This document shows, piece after piece, positions 58,678 to 64,000 of a stretch of DNA of 64,000 bases. The notes below the pieces were generated by a model. The model was not told the origin of the DNA. It saw only the letters and a program-made list of their open reading frames with translations, and did not search any database. Position 1 is the first letter of the stretch, and each line of letters starts with the position of its first letter. Source of the DNA: Nemania diffusa. Lineage: Eukaryota; Ascomycota; Sordariomycetes; Xylariales; Xylariaceae. The stretch lies in contig JBBPUQ010000001.1 of the NCBI GenBank assembly GCA_038501195.1, forward strand, positions 3,162,001-3,226,000, in the 5' to 3' direction. A program made the position numbers and the translations under genes.

Positions 58678-61600
58678 TTTGATTTGATTTTAAATTGGAA
58701 CTGCTACGGGGCCTCGATCTGAGCAGGGGCACGCACAATCGAGGTAGCAGTAGCTGCTGCGAAAAGGTAGCGAAGCCCGCAGCAGCAGCAGCGGACCAGG
58801 GACTGGACCGGACAGGCCCTAGAACCCCGGGACGAACGGTGCGGTACCTAGACCGGTGGCTAGCTATGCGTATGCGACAAGCGAGACGTGCGTGGTGCGT
58901 GTGTGTGCGTGCGCGCGCGCGCAAGCAAGCAGAGGAGGAGCCAGGGGAGGGGATCCCAAGGGGGCAACACAGCGCCGCAACAGCAGAGCAGTAAGAAAAA
59001 CGATGGTGGTGGTGGTCCGATGTTTGAGGTGTTTCGACGCGACCCTGGGCCGAGATTCCTGTTAGCTCAACCTGTCGGTGCAATGGGCGTTTTTTTTTCT
59101 CTTGCATCGACTCCGTCTAGCCACTTGGCTACTCTTTCCGTCCTAGCGCCCGGCCGGAGACTAATAAATAAATGCACGCTGCAGCGAAATTTCAAGGAAA
59201 TGGAGCTTTGAGGCTGCTTGGATGGCTCGCTCGTGCAGCGAGGAGGGTGGTACCAGCTTGTCTCCTGTGCATACAGAGTGCACACATACAGACGCGGGTA
59301 CATGGCTGTCAAGAGGACAGGCAGCAGTATCCCAGGTATCCTGTGGGCATTGTTTATTATTCTGCCTCTTCGGCCTGATTCTCGTTCCTATCCTATCCTT
59401 ACTTCGCTTCCCGGCCGCGCGCAGCCACTGGACGTTGTTGTGGTAGTGGAAAAATAAAGTAAGCTGGGAAGGGGGTGGAACGTGCCGGTGAAATTGACCA
59501 GGGGGGTATTAGGGTATGTAGTGTACGCTACGTACAGAGGCCTGCTAGTGCAGCCAGGTCGCTCAACGTCCAGCGAGGTATACATACCTGTGGTGTACAC
59601 TACCCGCCTATGGGCCAATGGCCTGATATACCTACAAGGCCCGTAGTAGAAGACGGGACCTATGGCTTCTAGGGCCTAGACAGCAATAGGGCTGCCTTTG
59701 TGATAGGGAATACCTACCCTGCCCTGCCCTGTTGTACCTTGCCTGTCGTTAGTTTGCGGTACATACATACCATACCAGTATATTCTGTATGTGCGTACAC
59801 ACATGCATACACTTATACTTAAAATATTAGATCGCCAATCAAGAGATGCATCAAGCACTTCTTGTTTTTCTGTATCCTCGGAGCTACCTGAGACAAGGGC
59901 TCGTACCAACAGTTCCTGAAGGGCTGGCTTGCTGATAGGTTTACAAACGATAGATACATGTGTAGGAACGCAATATGCTAGCGGGAATCTGGGGCCTTTT
60001 TTTCTCCTTCTAGCGAGATCGTGATTTAGGCAGGGGGGCAAGCTGGTGGCAGAACGTTGATGAGACGGGAGCGGCCGGTCGCTTACCATGATAATAGGTC
60101 CAACGAGGGAGTGAATATAGCTGAGGAAAAGAGACGTGTACAGATAGACGAATTAGAAAGTACTATACCTACTCTGTACCTTGCGCAAAAGAGCGATTTA
60201 GTAGTCCCTATTGTGGGTTTGGCTCTGCAGACGCCTCGGTTGTGGTGCTGACTTTCCAAATTCCGTCTTTTTCTTCGCCGCCCTACTACTGTACACTATT
60301 ATGTTATGATGCTTGGGAAATGACAAATCTCTCTACACCAACGAGCTGTTCGTCTGGTGACCAGGGTACGGCAGCTGTTGGGCTGACGCAATGGTGAGTG
60401 TGTCCCGAGCGTAAGGACTACCTAGGCAGGCAATCTTGCTGAACCGGTCAATAGCTAGGCTAGATAAATAGGCCTATGCAGTGTGAAGCAGGCCCAGCAT
60501 GATGCGACGTGACGTTAGAAGATTGCGTTGAGCTTGAATAAGTGGAAAGGAAGAATATGAGGTAGCGAGTGCAAATTGTAAGTACAATGCTATCCTCGAA
60601 AAATTTAGGGGCGGAAAGGGTAGGTGCGTCTATGATACCGATGCAGGAGGGTGTGCACCTATCAGAGATACGTCGTTTAATGTGGCGTTGTGTGCAGCTT
60701 TTAACTCACGCTACCTACCTACTTGTACAGTGCATCGCTGAGCTACGCATATGTAGTGGATTCTCACGGCCAGCGACTAGCTAGTCTAGGGACGTAGTGT
60801 AAGTAGGTACACTATGTATAACTATTAAAAGAAAAGGCAAAACATATTTAATTATAACTCTCGAGCTGCAGGATACAGGAGGAGACAGGAAACGGCATTT
60901 TACTTACTCATGATGCCCACTCTCTTCCTTGACGCTATGTATGGATGTAGTAGGTATACAAACAAACAAGTATCGTTGCACAGGATAGCTTGCACAGCCA
61001 CTGCTAGATCATTTACCTTGACACGTGACCTCTCTAAGGATCTGCTTCCTACTGCGTACCTACTGCATCTGGTCCTACCAACAACTGCCCCAATGGGTTA
61101 GCAGTCCCGATACATTTTTAGCGCAGGTAGTACCCACGCTAGGTAGTCGTTCTCGCGATCCCGTCGCTCCGTCTCCATAAACGTTTGGAACTGGCCTGCC
61201 ACTCAAGCTCTGTGTACTGTAGCTTTCACATGTTACAGTACAGCTTGGATTACCGTGCCTGGTAATGCCTGCATCATGTATAATGTGCACATTTCGCCTG
61301 CGTACATCTGGGCAAACTTTGATTTATTGACATCTCGCCCAAATTCCCGAGAGCAAAGTACATACCTCTCATTAAGCAGGGCTCACAGGCAAATGGTTGA
61401 AGCTCTCGGCTCTTGTTACCCCTATCTATATGTATGCTGCAACATACTTGTGGAAGCGAGGTAAGGTGGTAGAAAAGGAAGTAAGCAGATCGCACACAGT
61501 ACAGTATCGGGTACATATGTATGGGTCTATTGGTATGTATTTCTGATAAAAGTAGGTACTGTATGTTGTACAAGAGACTTACTACTACTTACCTATCTAC

Positions 61601-64000
61601 ATACTTACAGACCTGATAATGGCTCTTCTTCACTTCGAAATACCTGGGTATGAACCGCCCAATGTCCAATCTGGTGCTTGTTCACCATACCTAGTGTAAC
61701 AGCTAGTGCCCAGCAGAGTACTGATTGTATGTAGGCATCACAGCTCGTGCGTATGTGTGTTGAGGCCTTTACAGCAAGTCTACGCGTAGAACTACTGCGT
61801 ACTGTACTGTGCTGTATCTAACATCAACTCCTCGCTGGTCCTCCAATAAGGCAAGCAGCTACCAGGTTTTGGGCGTACTTGTTCTGGTACACCCGGTACG
61901 TCGATTTAGATACAGATACATACATACAGGAGGGTTCCATGCAGTGAATATTGAACTGGACACGTCTTGGCATCGGAATCTTGGGGCTTAAACGCAGGAC
62001 CTTTGGAGCCTTTGACGTGCCAGGCGTGGTTCACTTTCGCTAGTAGCTGCATATTGCCGACAGACAGCATCCAGACGGGGAGGAGAGTGGCGAACATACG
62101 CATATAGGTACACCTACGCTCCAAACGGCAGAGTATCTGGCATCCTCTATCTGCAAGATCCGGCCAGCAGAGCCATACCCCGGATAGGAAGTATGTACCT
62201 TGGCTCGATGGCGAGAATCGACACACAAAGTGGCCTCAATAGGATAGGAGGTGGCCTCGACAGAGTGGCCGCTGTTGTTGGCCTCGAGTTCAAATATCCG
62301 GATTGCCCGTGTCGCACCAAAGGGACTAACAACAATATGTCTGCTGCGCCTCTGTCGAGAGACTCAGAGGCCTCTCTGTCCAGTTTATCCGTCAATGGCA
62401 ATTTGGCATCGACCTATTTCTTCATATCGTCTTAATTGCGAACCGCATTCTCCCTTGTGCAGCTAGGCGGCTTACCTTAAAAACTCCACTGGATACCCAC
62501 ACGACATGGTCGTATCCGACTGTCATCACCCGCTGTTCACCTTCCAGACTACTAGACAGCTCCCAAGAGTCCTGTGACGAATTGGAAGACATGCGGGCCT
62601 GACGATCAGGACCGAGTACCACGCCTACTAAAAGAATGGTCATATATGTGGATCAGGATGCCATTTTTCTGACCTTGCTGCCGTCACGTTAGTTCCTACG
62701 ATATGAGAATCACTTATATAAGAAGTGACGTAGCGAGCAGCTTTCGAAGATGAGGTATCTTACTATATAGGCTGAACGAATGGTGAACAATTCTTCAAGA
62801 ATCACTTTACTTTAGACAAACGACACATAATTGGCACGGAACATTACCCTCAGTATAGATAGTGTAACGTGTAACGTGTGAATATGCATTTTGCGTTCGC
62901 GGGTCCAGGCGTCTGGCTTCTATTTACATCAATATATGGCTACCAATGCGCGATTGTGCTGCACATTTGATCTTCACGAGGTTTCATCCCGGTTGGCGAG
63001 GGAAATGCCGTGCTCCCTCGTTAAACAAGCAGAGATAGCGGGCTTATATTGCTACCATATAGATAGATAGACAGACTACCAACAATCTAGCATAACCGCG
63101 CGGCGATGCGCGCGCGGCACGCAGATGATCTTCGCCCTCGTATGCGAAAGATAAAAAGAAAACCACCAGTCGAATAAACAAAGCTCATTACGACCGTTTT
63201 TTGGCTGATCTACGCAGGCACGCTCATTAGGCTCTTTACACAGGCGTTAGATAGATAGATAGGCGGCCTGTGGACTAGAGACCCTTGGACAAACGGCTCG
63301 CGGTCAATGCCTCACGCACGGCTCCCGAATATGGGCGCGCGAGAGAGACACAGGTGAATTATACAGTACGCGTGTGCGCTCTGACCGAGACCTTATCTTG
63401 ATGCTATAAATGTTCGAGGGCGGCAGGCGGCCCGCCTTTCCGCGCAGGCCGGCCACTGGTAAAAGTTGGCCCGGACGTGAGTCTCCCTCCAACAACTAAT
63501 ATCCGGCATCGCGGACCACCGAGGTTCGGCCTTGACTCTCTCTCTTGTCCGGTTGCTCTTTTGGAGATGCCGGCGAGTTTTTTTTAGTGTTCTGTGTTGA
63601 TGCTACTGATGGTCGATAGGTTTGTGACAGTGTCTAGAATACCATTGTTGTTTAACCCCTTTAAGAAAAGGCTGCATGCAGTGTCCAGCAATCCTGACCG
63701 GTCGATATGCAGTCGATCAAGCAGAGCAGTGCTGTTCATCCATTGTTGGACTGTACCGGTGCGTAGTAAGAAACGGTACGCTTGTGTGACATGTGGCACC
63801 CTATATTTCCTTCAAACTTAAATCAACTCCATGGGAGAAAAGGTGACAAGTATATTGAGTATCTCTAGGGTTAAAAAAGACCACTGTTAGGATTCTCAAA
63901 ACTCTCGTTTTACCATTTAATGTATGGATGAATAGTGAGATATTAAACCATAAACCAATAGGAGTTATGAATCCTTCGGGATTTGAAACCAAAGATTATA
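58678..64000. other. Gene-free 5' region of the Zn2Cys6 regulator and beyond
   Basis: About 5.3 kb. The first several hundred bases are GC-rich and must contain the regulator promoter. No gene is firmly supported; a weak two-exon candidate (62592-62147, minus) is discussed among the findings. Short GATA/TAGA runs occur near 63060 and 63250. Confidence 0.5.
58895..58922. repeat. 28-bp alternating purine-pyrimidine tract (GT/GC)
   Basis: A strict GT/GC alternation lies 218-245 bases upstream of the regulator start codon. Such tracts can adopt Z-DNA; a role in regulation is only a possibility. Confidence 0.85.

Noticed and set aside
59676..60089. Minus-strand frame with KPISKPALQELL, like the end of a response-regulator receiver domain
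   Set aside because: No other part of a receiver or kinase domain is found on either side, so the short match is probably chance.

Overview
The window is a 64 kb piece of a filamentous ascomycete nuclear genome (Pezizomycotina, most likely Sordariomycetes; the rank below that is inferred). The evidence is the gene structure: introns of about 50-150 nt with GTRAGT-type donors and CTAAC/CTGAC branch sites, intron-bearing tRNA genes, fungus-specific families (UPF0643, Vid24/Gid4, fungal tRNA ligase, Zn2Cys6 regulator), pyrimidine-rich promoters, and an AT-rich tandem duplication whose copies differ mostly by C-to-T and G-to-A changes, as expected from repeat-induced point mutation (RIP). Most genes are housekeeping genes separated by long AT-rich spacers.

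Layout. 1-10.5 kb: a decayed coding stretch (831-1205), a HIT protein and an aldo/keto reductase in convergent orientation, a three-exon gene for an unrecognised 102-residue protein (6616-7058), long empty spacers, then an intron-containing tRNA-Met. 11-20 kb: SEC26 (COPI beta subunit), a frameshifted F-box-type pseudogene, MAGO (exon junction complex) and GID4/VID24 (GID ubiquitin ligase receptor). 22-32 kb: TRM11 and RPP40 divergent from one 461-bp promoter, an ankyrin protein convergent with RPP40, the RIP-marked tandem repeat, the tRNA ligase TRL1 and an intron-containing tRNA-Asp. 32.5-37 kb: TRP4 (tryptophan synthesis), mitochondrial ribosomal protein uL10m and a UPF0132/DUF4870-like membrane protein. 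37-42.7 kb is AT-rich and almost geneless. 42.7-49.6 kb: a UPF0643 protein, eIF3h and S-adenosylhomocysteine hydrolase. 49.6-64 kb: one large Zn2Cys6 regulator gene flanked by about 5-6 kb of gene-free DNA on each side.

Functional theme. Four neighbours between 22.4 and 32 kb act on tRNA: Trm11 (m2G10 methylation), Rpp40 (RNase P/MRP subunit), Trl1 (joins spliced tRNA halves) and an intron-containing tRNA-Asp that would itself need Trl1. Trm11 and Rpp40 share a divergent promoter. SAH hydrolase removes the by-product of methyltransferases such as Trm11, but it lies 24 kb away and no specific link is implied. I see no secondary-metabolite cluster, intact transposon, CRISPR or prokaryotic element. 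The most interesting unexplained items are the unnamed 102-residue gene, the dispersed TACCTAGGTA-type motif in the spacers, a possible uncharged leader upstream of Trl1, and the 597-nt intron inside the zinc cluster of the regulator.
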